The position numbers and the translations under genes were made by a program. From DASZUK01 sp963745595 (GTDB taxonomy: Bacteria; Actinomycetota; Acidimicrobiia; Acidimicrobiales; RAAP-2), in contig CAVUYB010000018.1 of NCBI GenBank assembly GCA_963745595.1, positions 85,714-149,713 of the forward strand: a stretch of 64,000 nucleotides of DNA, in the 5' to 3' direction. Position 1 is the stretch's first letter. Each line of letters begins with the position of its first letter. Of the stretch, positions 44,736 through 53,400 are shown piece after piece. Under the pieces are notes generated by a model that ran no database searches, was not told the DNA's origin, and was given only the letters and a program-made list of their open reading frames with translations.

Positions 44736-46513
44736 CGGGCGCTGCCGATCAGGCCCGGCGCACCGATCAAGCTCTGGCCGGCGACCGCGAGCTTTTCCCA
44801 CGTCGGCACCGAGAGCCGGCCGCGCGTCGTCGCGGCCGGGTCGAGCTGGATGCGGCGGAGCAGGCGCGAGTAGATGCCGGCCATCGCGCCGACGCAGGCG
44901 CGGCTGCGGTGGTCGAGCAGCGGCAGCAGTCGGAGGCCGCGGTCGAACCACTCACGGGCGCGTTGCGCCTCGAACGCGACGAGCCGGGCGACCGCGGCCG
45001 GGTCGCCGTCGAGGTCCGGCGGGCAGCCGACCGCCCGGGCGTCGTCGGCCGGCAGGTAGACGCGCCCGCGCCCACGGTCCTCGACGATGTCGCGGAGGAT
45101 GTTCGTGAGCTGGAGCGCGACGCCGAGGTCGTCGGCGATCGGTCCGGCGGTGGGCCGGTCCGCGGTCCCGAAGACCGCGAGCGAGAGCCGGCCGATCGAT
45201 CCGGCGACGAGCCGGCAGTACGCGACGAGGTCGTCGATCGTCGTGTACGCGGTCCCGGTGACGTCCATCTCGCAGCCGACGATCAGCTCGTCGAACGCGT
45301 CCATCGGCAGGTCGTAGCGGCGGTCGACGGCCGCGATGGCGACGAGGACGGCGTCGTCCGCGTCGGGCGGGAGGTCGGCGAGATCCTTGCGGACGCGGGC
45401 GAGGTCGTCGAGCTTGCGGGCCGGCGCGTCGTCGCCGTCGCCGATGTCGTCGATGCGCCGCGCCAACGCGTAGACAGCCGACAGCGCCTGGCGCTCCGGC
45501 GGGTGGAGGAGACGGATGCCGTAGGCGAAGTTCTTCGCCTCCCGGCGCGTGATCTCCTCGCAGGTCGTGAACGCGTCGGCCGCGTTCACCGGTCGGCTCC
45601 CGATGGCGGCCGAGCTGCCTGGGCGGGCCGGGGCCGGGGGCCGGGCGGGCCGGCCAACGAGCGTGGCGACGAGCCGGACCGCGAACCGGCTCGGTCGCGG
45701 CCGGCAGTGGACTGCGAGCACGTCACCGCCGGCGCGGTCGATCGCGTCGAGCGCGGCGAGCCCGCCGGCCGCGAAGCCGGCGACCGCGAAGCGAGGACGG
45801 AGCGGGAGCGTGCGGGCGAGCGGCGCGCCAGCGGCCAGCAGTGATCGGGCTCGCTCGACCTCGATGGCGACGACGTCGCGTACGGCCTGGTTGGCGTGCG
45901 TGCCGCGGAGGTCAGCCTCGAGGCAGCCGGCGCGGTCGAGATCCTCGCGAGGGACATAGATCCGATCGGCCGCGGCGTCCTCCGCGATGTCCTGGACGTG
46001 CTCGACGAGCTGGAGCCCGATGCAGACGTCGTCGGAGAGCGCGATCCGCTCGGGCGTCGCGAGGCGGAAGACGAGGAGGACGAGCCGGCCGACCGGCGCG
46101 GCGGAGAGCATGCAGTAGCCGACGAGCTCGTCGAACGTCTCGTAGCGATGGACGACCTGGTCCCGGCGGTTCGCTTCGATCAGGTCGCGGAACGGGTCGA
46201 GCGGGAGGCCGAGCTCCTGGATCGTCGGCGTGAGCTGGCGGAGGACCGGATCGGTCGCGGTGCCGACAGCCGACCGGTCGAGCTCGCCGTCGAGCCAGTC
46301 GAGCAGGGCGAGGCGGTCGCCGCCGGCCTCGTCGCCGATGTCGTCGGTGAGGCGGGCGAACCCGTAGATCGCCATCAGGTGCCGCCGCTCGGTCGGCGGC
46401 AGCAGCCGGGACGCGACCGGGAAGTTCTCGCTCGGTGCCTGGGACAGGACGTCGTCGGCCGACGGGACGGCTGGAAGGAGCGGTGAGGTATCGGGAACCG
46501 CGGCGTCCTTCAC
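44732..46513 (-). CDS. hpnCD: HpnC-HpnD fusion (squalene synthesis)
   Basis: 593 aa from GTG 46513. Two complete trans-isoprenyl synthase domains are joined. Residues 25-285 match HpnC (SENFPVASRLLPP, ARLTDDIGDEA with Asp57/58/61, VEHVQDIAED). Residues 310-590 match HpnD (REAKNFAYGIRLLHPPERQA, ARRIDDIGDGD with Asp355/356/359, LQLTNILRDIVEDRGRGRVY). HpnD makes presqualene diphosphate from two FPP and HpnC turns it into hydroxysqualene; fusion would channel the intermediate. A Pro/Ala/Arg linker (287-305) connects them. These are separate genes in most hopanoid producers. It leads the operon from a TATAAT promoter. Confidence 0.93.
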   Translation of the reverse strand: MKDAAVPDTSPLLPAVPSADDVLSQAPSENFPVASRLLPPTERRHLMAIYGFARLTDDIGDEAGGDRLALLDWLDGELDRSAVGTATDPVLRQLTPTIQELGLPLDPFRDLIEANRRDQVVHRYETFDELVGYCMLSAAPVGRLVLLVFRLATPERIALSDDVCIGLQLVEHVQDIAEDAAADRIYVPREDLDRAGCLEADLRGTHANQAVRDVVAIEVERARSLLAAGAPLARTLPLRPRFAVAGFAAGGLAALDAIDRAGGDVLAVHCRPRPSRFAVRLVATLVGRPARPPAPARPGSSAAIGSRPVNAADAFTTCEEITRREAKNFAYGIRLLHPPERQALSAVYALARRIDDIGDGDDAPARKLDDLARVRKDLADLPPDADDAVLVAIAAVDRRYDLPMDAFDELIVGCEMDVTGTAYTTIDDLVAYCRLVAGSIGRLSLAVFGTADRPTAGPIADDLGVALQLTNILRDIVEDRGRGRVYLPADDARAVGCPPDLDGDPAAVARLVAFEAQRAREWFDRGLRLLPLLDHRSRACVGAMAGIYSRLLRRIQLDPAATTRGRLSVPTWEKLAVAGQSLIGAPGLIGSAR

Positions 46514-46520
46514 CGTGGCG

Positions 46521-46526
46521 ATTATA
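46521..46526 (-). promoter_or_regulatory. TATAAT -10 of the hopanoid operon, leaderless
   Basis: A perfect TATAAT on the minus strand, 7 nt before the GTG of hpnCD. The distance puts transcription start on the GTG itself, so the operon mRNA would lack a leader. No good -35 is evident, which suggests an activator or an extended contact. Confidence 0.6.
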
Positions 46527-46663
46527 ACCAGCTCGGCCGTCTTGGCGCCTGATCATTGATCGAAAATGGCCCCCACTGCCGCGGCATTCCCGCAGTTCAG
46601 ACCAGTCAAACGATCGTCCGATCGGTAAAATAGATGTGCACCAAATCGTCACATAGGCTGTTC

Positions 46664-46708
46664 CCAAACGTTCGTATGGGAACCGTCCAAACGTTCGTGT
46701 GGGGACCG
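46664..46708. repeat. two 22-bp direct repeats upstream of the HTH gene
   Basis: Two copies, at 46664-46685 and 46687-46708, share CCAAACGTTCGT followed by a G-rich part ending in ACCG, with two mismatches. Each contains the palindrome AACGTT. Spacing is 23 bp, about two helical turns, as expected for cooperative binding of a regulator on the divergent hopanoid/HTH control region. Confidence 0.6.
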
Positions 46709-46812
46709 GGTCGACCGGAACGGCGGTTTCAGCGGCCGGTCGGCCGGGTACCGTCGGAAGTGGACCCGGAGGGCCCGGGCGCCGAGCCCCGACGCCGGGG
46801 TCGGTCTTCGTG

Positions 46813-47253
46813 ATGACGGGTGGTGACCCGAAGATGGCAATGCGGCAGGAGTACGACAACCGGACGGTCGGTAACGGTCACCGGGAGGCGACACCGGCGA
46901 ACGAGCCGGCCCACGCCGCCGGCGATCCGACGCTCGTCGCCCTCGACGAGCTCAGCTCGGCGCTCGACGACCTCGGTCGGGACCAGCGCGACCTGGCGCA
47001 GCGGATCGACGCGCTGCGAGAGGCCCGGCAGGGCGGCGCGAGCTGGCAGGAGATCCTCTCGAAAGAGGAGCCGCCAGGCTCGATGCAGGTCGTCAGCCAG
47101 ATGCTGGCGCGGCTCTCGAAGGCGAGCGGGACGGTCCGCAAGGAGCTCGTCGACGTGCTCCGGTCCGAAGGCGCGAGCATCCCGTCGATCGCCCGGCTGT
47201 TCGGCGTGACGCACCAGCGGGTGTCGAACCTCCTGCGGCGTTCACCGGACTAG
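46813..47253 (+). CDS. small HTH DNA-binding protein
   Basis: 146 aa from ATG 46813; ATG 46834 or 46840 are alternatives. A predicted coiled region (LDELSSALDDLGRDQRDLAQ then RIDALREAR) is followed by a C-terminal helix-turn-helix, GASIPSIARLFGVTHQRVSN with LLRRS. It is divergent from the hopanoid operon with the two 22-bp repeats between them, so a role in controlling that operon or itself is plausible. Its last 4 nt overlap the convergent ligase gene. Family not recognised. Confidence 0.7.
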   Translation: MTGGDPKMAMRQEYDNRTVGNGHREATPANEPAHAAGDPTLVALDELSSALDDLGRDQRDLAQRIDALREARQGGASWQEILSKEEPPGSMQVVSQMLARLSKASGTVRKELVDVLRSEGASIPSIARLFGVTHQRVSNLLRRSPD

Positions 47254-48305
47254 ACGTCGAAGATCTCCGCCAGCTCCGCGGGCACCGGGGTATCGAGCTG
47301 GCCGTACGTGCACGACGACGGGTCGCGGTCGGGCCGCCAGCGTCGGAACGACGTCGCATGACGGAACCGGTCACCCTGGAGGTGGTCGTAGGCGACTTCG
47401 ACGACGAGCGTCGGCCGGAGCGGCTCCCAGCTCGTGTCTCGGCCTTGTGACCACCGGTTCGGCGCGTCGGTCGGCCGGTCATCAGCCCGCTCGGCTGGCG
47501 CGGCCAGCCACGGGTGCAGCTCGCCGGCGCCGAGGCGGGTGGAGGCGAGCTCGTCGAGCAGCTCGGCCCGACGGGCGACGCTGAACGACGAGCAGACGCC
47601 GACCCGGTGCAGCCGACCGCCGTCGTCGAAGAGGCCGAGCAGCAACGAGCCGACGCCACCGGCCTTGTGGACGCGGTAGCCGCCGACGACGCAGTCCGCG
47701 GTCCGGTCGTGCTTGACCTTGACCATCGCCCGCTTGTCCTCGAGGTACTCGACCGACGCCGGCTTGGCGACCACGCCGTCGAGCCCCGCGCCCTCGAACC
47801 GGGAGAACCAGTCCCGAGCCTGCTCCGGGTCGGTCGTCGCCGGCGTGACGTACACCGGCGGCCGGGCGCCGGCGAGCAGTTCGACGAGGCGGGCCCGGCG
47901 CTCGGCGAACGGCCGGGTTCGCCAGTCGGTGTCGGCGTCGGCGAGCAGGTCGAAGGCGACGAACGACGCCGGCGTCTCCTGGGCCAGCCGCTGTACCCGT
48001 GACTCGGCCGGGTGGACGCGCTGGAGCAGCGCGTCGAAGTCGAGGCCGCCGGGCCCGGCGATGACGACCTCCCCGTCGACGACGCACTGCGCCGGGAGCT
48101 CTTGGCGGATGGCGTCGACGAGCTCGGGGAAGTAGCGCGTCAGTGGCCGCTCGTTCCGGCTCTCGAGCGAGACGTCGTCGCCGTCGCGAAAGACGATGCA
48201 CCGGAAGCCGTCCCACTTCGGCTCGTAGACGAGACCGTCGGCGACCGGCAGCTCCCGGGCCAGCTTGGCCAGCATCGGCGCCACCGGCGGGCGGACGGGC
48301 AGCAC
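47250..48305 (-). CDS. ligC: ATP-dependent DNA ligase, LigC-type
   Basis: 351 aa from GTG 48305 (MLPVRPPVAPMLAKLA). The adenylated lysine is Lys30 in YEPKWDGFR; later nucleotidyltransferase motifs SRNERPLTRYFPEL, VVDGEVVI, LDGVVAKP and AMVKVKHDRTADCVV are in order, then an OB-fold. It seals nicks in stationary-phase or base-excision repair in mycobacteria. No Ku or polymerase domain is attached. It follows ipdB by only 4 nt on the same strand. Confidence 0.93.
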   Translation of the reverse strand: MLPVRPPVAPMLAKLARELPVADGLVYEPKWDGFRCIVFRDGDDVSLESRNERPLTRYFPELVDAIRQELPAQCVVDGEVVIAGPGGLDFDALLQRVHPAESRVQRLAQETPASFVAFDLLADADTDWRTRPFAERRARLVELLAGARPPVYVTPATTDPEQARDWFSRFEGAGLDGVVAKPASVEYLEDKRAMVKVKHDRTADCVVGGYRVHKAGGVGSLLLGLFDDGGRLHRVGVCSSFSVARRAELLDELASTRLGAGELHPWLAAPAERADDRPTDAPNRWSQGRDTSWEPLRPTLVVEVAYDHLQGDRFRHATSFRRWRPDRDPSSCTYGQLDTPVPAELAEIFDV

Positions 48306-48309
48306 GGCC

Positions 48310-49083
48310 CTAGCTCTTGATCTCCCGGTCGCGGGCGCCACGGGGGTCGAGGACGCGCCGGAGGAGGTCGAGTTCGTCGTCGGTCGGCCGTCGCGACGTC
48401 GCCACGTCGGCCGGGACGACGAGCTCGAAGCCGGTCGCGCCGACAACGTCGTCGACCGTGACGCCGGGATGGAGCGACCGGACGCGCATCGTCCGGTCCG
48501 GCGTGTCGAAGTCGAAGACGCCGAGGTTCGAGATGACGACGCGGACGTCGTGGTACCGCGTCGCGCCCGGCCCGGCCGCCGCGGCCCGCTCGTAGCCGAC
48601 ACCGCTGACGACGTCGACGTGCGCGACGAACGACCGCGTCGTGTGGTCCGGCACCCAGTAGCTCGTCGGGTGGTTGACCGAGTTGCCCGGCGCGCCACGG
48701 ACGCCGACGAGCTGGACCTTCGGCCGCACCCAGTCACCGATCGCCGAGAGGTTCTGGTTGCCGGTGCGGTCGATCTGGCTCGCCATCATCATGACGTGCC
48801 GCCGGCCGGACCAGACGACGTCGAAGACGGCGCGGTACGGCATCGCGGCTTCGCGGACGAGCTCGTCCGCCGGCGTGCCGAGCGGCGGCGCGCCGACCAT
48901 CAGCGACGCGTCGCCGTCGGTCAGGACGAGGTCCGGGTTCGCGGTGAGCTTCGCCAGCCGGGCGCCGAGCGTCGGGATCGTGCCGAACGGGCTGACCATT
49001 ACCTCGCCGTCGTCACGGAACGCGTCCGCGCAGGCGACCGCGCAGATCTCGGCCCGGGTCGCAGGAGCCGTGGTGTCGGTCAT
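48310..49083 (-). CDS. ipdB: IpdB, steroid ring-opening CoA-transferase-like beta subunit
   Basis: 257 aa from ATG 49083. FGTIPTLGARLAKLTANPDL, DVVWSGRRHVMMMASQID, GNQNLSAIGDW and SVNHPTSYWVPDHTTRSFV match IpdB rather than general CoA-transferases. With IpdA it hydrolytically opens the last steroid ring (COCHEA-CoA) in the cytoplasm. ATGA overlap with ipdA. Confidence 0.92.
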   Translation of the reverse strand: MTDTTAPATRAEICAVACADAFRDDGEVMVSPFGTIPTLGARLAKLTANPDLVLTDGDASLMVGAPPLGTPADELVREAAMPYRAVFDVVWSGRRHVMMMASQIDRTGNQNLSAIGDWVRPKVQLVGVRGAPGNSVNHPTSYWVPDHTTRSFVAHVDVVSGVGYERAAAAGPGATRYHDVRVVISNLGVFDFDTPDRTMRVRSLHPGVTVDDVVGATGFELVVPADVATSRRPTDDELDLLRRVLDPRGARDREIKS

Positions 49084-49973
49084 CGGGTCACCGCCGCGGC
49101 TCGCTCACGGACCGCGGTCTGGTAGCCGGCCTCGTCGACGTCGACGTAGCGGGCCCGGAACGCGGCCCACGCGTCCGGATCCGCGGCGGACGCGGCGTAC
49201 TCCTTCTGGAACGCTTCGTCGCGGCCGTAGTCGGGGACGCACGCGGTGAAGTGCGCGCCGTGGGGCGTTTCGGCGACCGCGTCGGTCATCAGCCGGTGGA
49301 CCGTGACCGCGGTGATCGGCCCCTCGTCGGCCAGCCGGCCGTTCTCGACGACACGCTCGGCCGTGACGATCCGCCGGGCCGCGGCGCCGAGGAAGAGCTC
49401 GTCGAAGAAGCGGTCCGGCCCGAGGAACTGGGCGTTCCCGGCCGCGTCGGCGCGGTTGGCGTGGACGATCGCCACGTCGAGCTTCAGCGCCGGCGCGGCG
49501 ACGAAGTCCGCGTCGACGTCCGCCGGCTCCGCGAACGGACCGTCCTGGTACGGCGATCGGACCGTGCGTAGGTCCGGGTTGACTCGGAGGACGTCGGAGC
49601 CGAGGCCGGCCCGGGTCGGGATGAACGGGATCCGCCACGACGCGGCCTGCAGGCCCGCGTAGAACATGCCTTCGTCGATCTCCATCAGCTCGACCCGACC
49701 GTTCTGACGGGCCGCCCGCCAGTGCGGGTCGAGGACGATCGAGTCGAGCGTCACGAACCCGCAGACGACCTTGCGGACCTTGCCGGTCGCACAGAGCAGC
49801 CCGACGTCCGGACCGCCGTACGCGACGATCGTCAGGTCGGTCAGGTCCGACCGGCAGATCGCCCGGACGATGGCCATCGGCTTGCGCCGCGAACCCCAGC
49901 CGCCGATGCCGATCGTCATGCCCGAACGGAGATCGGCTACGACCTCGTCGGTCGTCACCCGTTTGTCCGCCAC
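49080..49973 (-). CDS. ipdA: IpdA, steroid ring-opening CoA-transferase-like alpha subunit
   Basis: 297 aa from ATG 49973. MTIGIGGWGSRRKPMAIVRA, LTIVAYGGPDVGLLCATGKV, EIDEGMFYAGLQAA and PHGAHFTACVPDYGRDEAFQ follow mycobacterial IpdA closely; the Glu of EIDEGM is the active-site region. It forms the IpdAB hydrolase acting on rings C/D of cholesterol and related steroids. Order echA20-ipdA-ipdB is as in Mycobacterium tuberculosis. Confidence 0.93.
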   Translation of the reverse strand: MADKRVTTDEVVADLRSGMTIGIGGWGSRRKPMAIVRAICRSDLTDLTIVAYGGPDVGLLCATGKVRKVVCGFVTLDSIVLDPHWRAARQNGRVELMEIDEGMFYAGLQAASWRIPFIPTRAGLGSDVLRVNPDLRTVRSPYQDGPFAEPADVDADFVAAPALKLDVAIVHANRADAAGNAQFLGPDRFFDELFLGAAARRIVTAERVVENGRLADEGPITAVTVHRLMTDAVAETPHGAHFTACVPDYGRDEAFQKEYAASAADPDAWAAFRARYVDVDEAGYQTAVRERAAAVTR

Positions 49974-50051
49974 GCTGTCCCTTCCCCTCCTGCTCCGGTT
50001 GTTCCTGCCACCCGTATCGTTCCGGCCACCCGCGTTGTCCCGGCACCCGCG

Positions 50052-50810
50052 TCACCGCGACGTGTCGGCGTCGCGCTTCTCGACGAACGCGGCCCGCTGC
50101 TCGTTCGCGACGCCGCGGACGTGGAGCTCGTAGGTGAAACCCTGCTCGAACCGGTAGCTCCGCTTGACGTCGACCGGGTCGATGCCGTTGATCGACTCCT
50201 TCGCCCGCCGGATGATTGTCGGGCTCTTGTCGGCGATTTCCCGGGCGATCTCGAGCGCGGCCTCCCGCAGCTCGGCCAGCGGGACGACGCGGCTGACCGA
50301 GCCGAACCGCTCGAGCTCGGCCGCGGGCACGGTCTTGGCGGTGTAGACCATCTCGCGCATCCGGTGCTGCGGGACGAGCCGGGCGAGGTGCGTCGCCGCG
50401 CCGAGCGCGCCGCGGTCGACCTCGGGCAGCCCGAACGTCGCGTCGTCGGCCGCGACGATGATGTCCGCGTTCCCGACCAGGCCGATCCCGCCGCCGAGGC
50501 AGAACCCGTTGACGGCGGCGACGACCGGCACCTCGCAGTCGTAGATCGCCGCGAACACCGCGGCACAGCCGCGGTTGGCGCCGACGAGCGCGTCGTCACC
50601 TTTCGCCTGGATCTCCTTGATGTCGACACCGGCGCAGAAGCCGCGGCCCTCGGCTCGGAGGACGACGACCCGGTTGTCCCGCACCCGTCCGGCCGCGGTC
50701 ACCGCGTCGGCCAGCTCGTACCAACCGGCGACGTCGGGCGCGTTGACCGGCGGGAGGTCGATGACGACCTCGCCGATGCCGGCGTGCTCCTGCACGGTGT
50801 GAATCGGCAT
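50052..50810 (-). CDS. echA20: EchA20-like enoyl-CoA hydratase (ring D hydrolase)
   Basis: 252 aa from ATG 50810, with GGAGGT 10 nt upstream. Crotonase signatures GRGFCAGVDIKEIQ and NGFCLGGGIGLVGNADII are present; IDLPPVNAPDVAGWYELADA is typical of EchA20. EchA20 opens steroid ring D (HIEC-CoA) before IpdAB acts. A 78-bp gap with short repeats separates it from ipdA. It is divergent from the SDR at 50976. Confidence 0.88.
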   Translation of the reverse strand: MPIHTVQEHAGIGEVVIDLPPVNAPDVAGWYELADAVTAAGRVRDNRVVVLRAEGRGFCAGVDIKEIQAKGDDALVGANRGCAAVFAAIYDCEVPVVAAVNGFCLGGGIGLVGNADIIVAADDATFGLPEVDRGALGAATHLARLVPQHRMREMVYTAKTVPAAELERFGSVSRVVPLAELREAALEIAREIADKSPTIIRRAKESINGIDPVDVKRSYRFEQGFTYELHVRGVANEQRAAFVEKRDADTSR

Positions 50811-50915
50811 CTCGGCGCTACCTCCTGTCGCCCGCGAACCATGCCCGTCCGGGCTGGAGAAGGGTACGTGACTTCCGCCGGCCGGGCCAAGGTCAGGTGC
50901 GTCGATCGGATTTCT

Positions 50916-50968
50916 GCGGCAATCGGACAATTTCTTTGCGGTTGCCGCTGGTCAGTGCCTACTAGGGT
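50916..50968. promoter_or_regulatory. inverted repeat and leaderless -10 in echA20/SDR gap
   Basis: GCGGCAA (50916-50922) and TTGCCGC (50942-50948) form a perfect 7-bp inverted repeat with 19-nt spacing, a candidate operator. TAGGGT at 50963-50968 is a -10 hexamer 7 nt before the GTG of the SDR, giving a leaderless start. No KstR or KstR2 pattern is seen here. Confidence 0.4.
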
Positions 50969-50975
50969 CATCCCG

Positions 50976-51764
50976 GTGAAAACGCTCGACTTCAGCGGTC
51001 AGGTCGTCGTCGTGACCGGCGGGGCGCGTGGTCTCGGGCGGGTGATCGCCGAGGAGTTCATGGCCGCGGGGGCCGACGTCGTCATCTGCGGCCGCCGTGA
51101 GCCGGCCGCCGACGACCTGCCGCGGGCGGTCGGGCCGGACGGCGGCGAGAAGGTCGCGGTGTTCGTCGCGGCCGACGTCCGCGAGGCCGACCAGGCGAAG
51201 GCGCTGATCGACACGACCGCGGCCCGGTTCGGTCGGGTCGACGTCCTCGTCAACAACGCCGGCGGCTCGCCGGCCGCACCGTCCGCTGACGTCTCGCCGC
51301 GGTTCGTCACGTCGATCGTCTCGCTCAACCTGCTCGCGCCGTTCTTCTGCGCGCAGGCCGCGAACGCGGTCATGCAGGGCCAGCCGGACGGCGGGTCGAT
51401 CATCAACATCGGCAGCGTCTCCGGCGCCCGGCCGTCGCCGCTGACCGCGGCGTACGGCGCGGCGAAGGCCGGGCTCGTCAACCTGACGGAGTCGTTGGCG
51501 GTCGAGTGGGCGCCGAAGGTCCGCGTCAACCACATCACCGCCGGCCTGCTCGACACCGGCGCCGGGGCCGACCACTACGGCGGCCCGGAAGGGCTCGCCC
51601 GGGTGGCCGCGACGATCCCGATCCAGCGGATGGGCACCCCCGAGGACATCGCCGGCGGGTGCCTCTACCTGGCGTCGCCGCTGGCCAGTTTCGCCACCGG
51701 GGGCAACCTTGTGATCCACGGCGGCGGCGAGTGGCCGGGCTTCCTCCAGGCCGCTCGCGGCTGA
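50976..51764 (+). CDS. SDR-family dehydrogenase of the ipd cluster
   Basis: 262 aa from GTG 50976. VVVTGGARGLGRVIAEEFMA, NNAGGSP, the catalytic Ser in NIGSVSGARP and YGAAK are complete. Its place beside echA20-ipdAB matches the SDR genes Rv3548c/Rv3549c in mycobacteria, so oxidation of a ring C/D intermediate is likely. TAGGGT lies 7 nt before the start. Confidence 0.88.
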   Translation: MKTLDFSGQVVVVTGGARGLGRVIAEEFMAAGADVVICGRREPAADDLPRAVGPDGGEKVAVFVAADVREADQAKALIDTTAARFGRVDVLVNNAGGSPAAPSADVSPRFVTSIVSLNLLAPFFCAQAANAVMQGQPDGGSIINIGSVSGARPSPLTAAYGAAKAGLVNLTESLAVEWAPKVRVNHITAGLLDTGAGADHYGGPEGLARVAATIPIQRMGTPEDIAGGCLYLASPLASFATGGNLVIHGGGEWPGFLQAARG

Positions 51765-51819
51765 CGGCACGGCTGGTCAATCTGTGGCGACGGACGCTGA
51801 CCTGGTAGAAAAAACCTTC

Positions 51820-53059
51820 GTGAAATTGGCTGTACCCACCGAGACGCGCCCGGGGGAGCGCCGCGTCGCGGTCGTCCCGGACGTCGTCAAGCGGCTCGTC
51901 GCGGCCGGCTGGACCGTCGCGGTCGCAGGCTGGTGCGGGCGAGCAGGCCGCGTTCCCGGACGCCGCGTACACGGACGCGGGGGCCGATGTCGTCGTCGGC
52001 ACCGACGCGCTCTACGCCGGCGCGGCCGCGGTCGTTCGTGTGCAGGCACCGACGGCCGATGACGTCGCGCCGCTGCCCGACGGGATCGTCGTCTTGAGCT
52101 TCTGCCAGCCGGCTGCGTCCGTCGACGCCCTGAAAGCGCTGGCGGCCAAGCAGGCGAGCGTCTTCAGCTTCGACCTGCTGCCGAGGATCAGCCGGGCGCA
52201 GTCGATGGACGCGCTGTCGTCGCAGGCCACCGTCTCGGGCTACCGGGCCGGACTGGCCGCGGCGGAGCAGCTCGCCAAGTTCTTCCCGATGCTCATGACC
52301 GCGGCCGGCACGGTGCCGCCGGCCAAGGTGCTCGTCATGGGGGCCGGCGTCGCCGGCCTGCAGGCCATCGCCACCACCCGTCGGCTCGGCGCGGTCGTGA
52401 AGGCGTACGACGTCCGCGCCGCGGCCCGCGAGGAGGCGGAGAGCCTCGGCGCCTCGTTCGTCGACCTCGGCGTCACCGCGGAAGGCGCCGGCGGTTACGC
52501 CCGCGAGCTGTCGGCCGAAGAACTGGCTGCCCAGCAGGCCGCGCTGGCCGCGGAGGTGGCCGCGTCCGACGTCGTCATCACGACCGCCGCGGTGCCCGGC
52601 CGCCAGGCCCCGGTCCTCGTGACGACCGCGATGGTCGAGGCGATGGCCGTCGGCGCGGTCGTCATCGACATGGCCGCCGACTCCGGCGGCAACTGCGAAC
52701 CGTCGAAGCCCGGTGAAACCGTCGTCGTCAGCGGCACCGCGGTCGTCGGCCTGGCCAATCCGCCGTCGGGCATGCCGACGCACGCCAGCTTCCTCTACGC
52801 CCGCAACGTCTTGAACCTGCTCGCGCTCTTGGGCAAGGACGGGTCGGTCGACCCGGACTGGAACGACGAGATCGTCGCCGGGACGTGCCTGTTGAAGCAC
52901 GGCCGGCCGGTCCACGGGCCGACGGCCGAGCTGCTCGGCGTACCGGCCGTCCCCGCCGCCGAGGGGGCAGCGGCCACTCCGCCGGCGGACGTCGCCTCGC
53001 CGCCCCCGACCCCGCCGGCCCCGACCGAAGGAGCCCCATCCCAAGGAGCAGCGCCGTGA
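51820..53059 (+). CDS. pntAA: NAD(P) transhydrogenase alpha subunit, part 1 (frameshifted)
   Basis: About 412 aa from GTG 51820 (MKLAVPTETRPGERRVAVVP). NAD(H)-binding KVLVMGAGVAGLQAIATTRR and RLGAVVKAYDVRAAAREEA are the domain I hallmarks. One extra base between about 51925 and 51945 breaks the frame; the conserved GEQAAFPDAAYTDAGADV resumes in the next frame. The C-terminus is a Pro/Ala-rich tail. Its stop overlaps the GTG of pntAB. With pntAB and pntB it couples proton flow to NADPH formation, useful for reductive lipid synthesis and steroid oxygenases. Confidence 0.93.
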
Positions 53060-53400
53060 CCGGGATCGTCGAGTACCTGACCGTCTTCGTGCTCGCCGCG
53101 TTCGTCGGCGTCGAGGTCGTCTCGAAGGTCCCGTCGATCCTGCACACGCCGCTCATGTCCGGGTCGAACGCCATCCACGGGATCGTCCTCGTCGGGGCGC
53201 TCCTGGTGATGGGCGAGGCCGACGGTCCGGCCCAGCTCACCCTCGGTTTCCTGGCGGTCTTCCTGGCGACGCTCAACATCGTCGGCGGGTTCGTCGTCAC
53301 CGACCGGATGCTCGAGATGTTCAAGGGCAAGCCCGCTGACCGGCCGGCCAAGGCGGCCAAGGCCGACGCGTCGACCAGTGACGGGAGCCAGCCGAAGTGA
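53056..53400 (+). CDS. pntAB: NAD(P) transhydrogenase alpha subunit, part 2
   Basis: 114 aa from GTG 53056 with AAGGAGC upstream; overlaps pntAA as GTGA. Three helices: EYLTVFVLAAFVGVEVVSKV, SGSNAIHGIVLVGALLVMG and LTLGFLAVFLATLNIVGGFV, the split membrane part of PntA. A charged Ala/Lys tail follows. The stop overlaps the pntB GTG. Confidence 0.94.
   Translation: MTGIVEYLTVFVLAAFVGVEVVSKVPSILHTPLMSGSNAIHGIVLVGALLVMGEADGPAQLTLGFLAVFLATLNIVGGFVVTDRMLEMFKGKPADRPAKAAKADASTSDGSQPK

Noticed and set aside
42211..46513. Carotenoid (crtB/crtI/crtE) cluster
   Set aside because: The synthase pair is HpnC-HpnD, the desaturase has HpnE motifs, and shc and hpnH are in the same operon.
48310..49973. General acetate or 3-oxoacid CoA-transferase
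   Set aside because: Sequence blocks and the echA20 neighbour fit IpdAB, which is a hydrolase with this fold.
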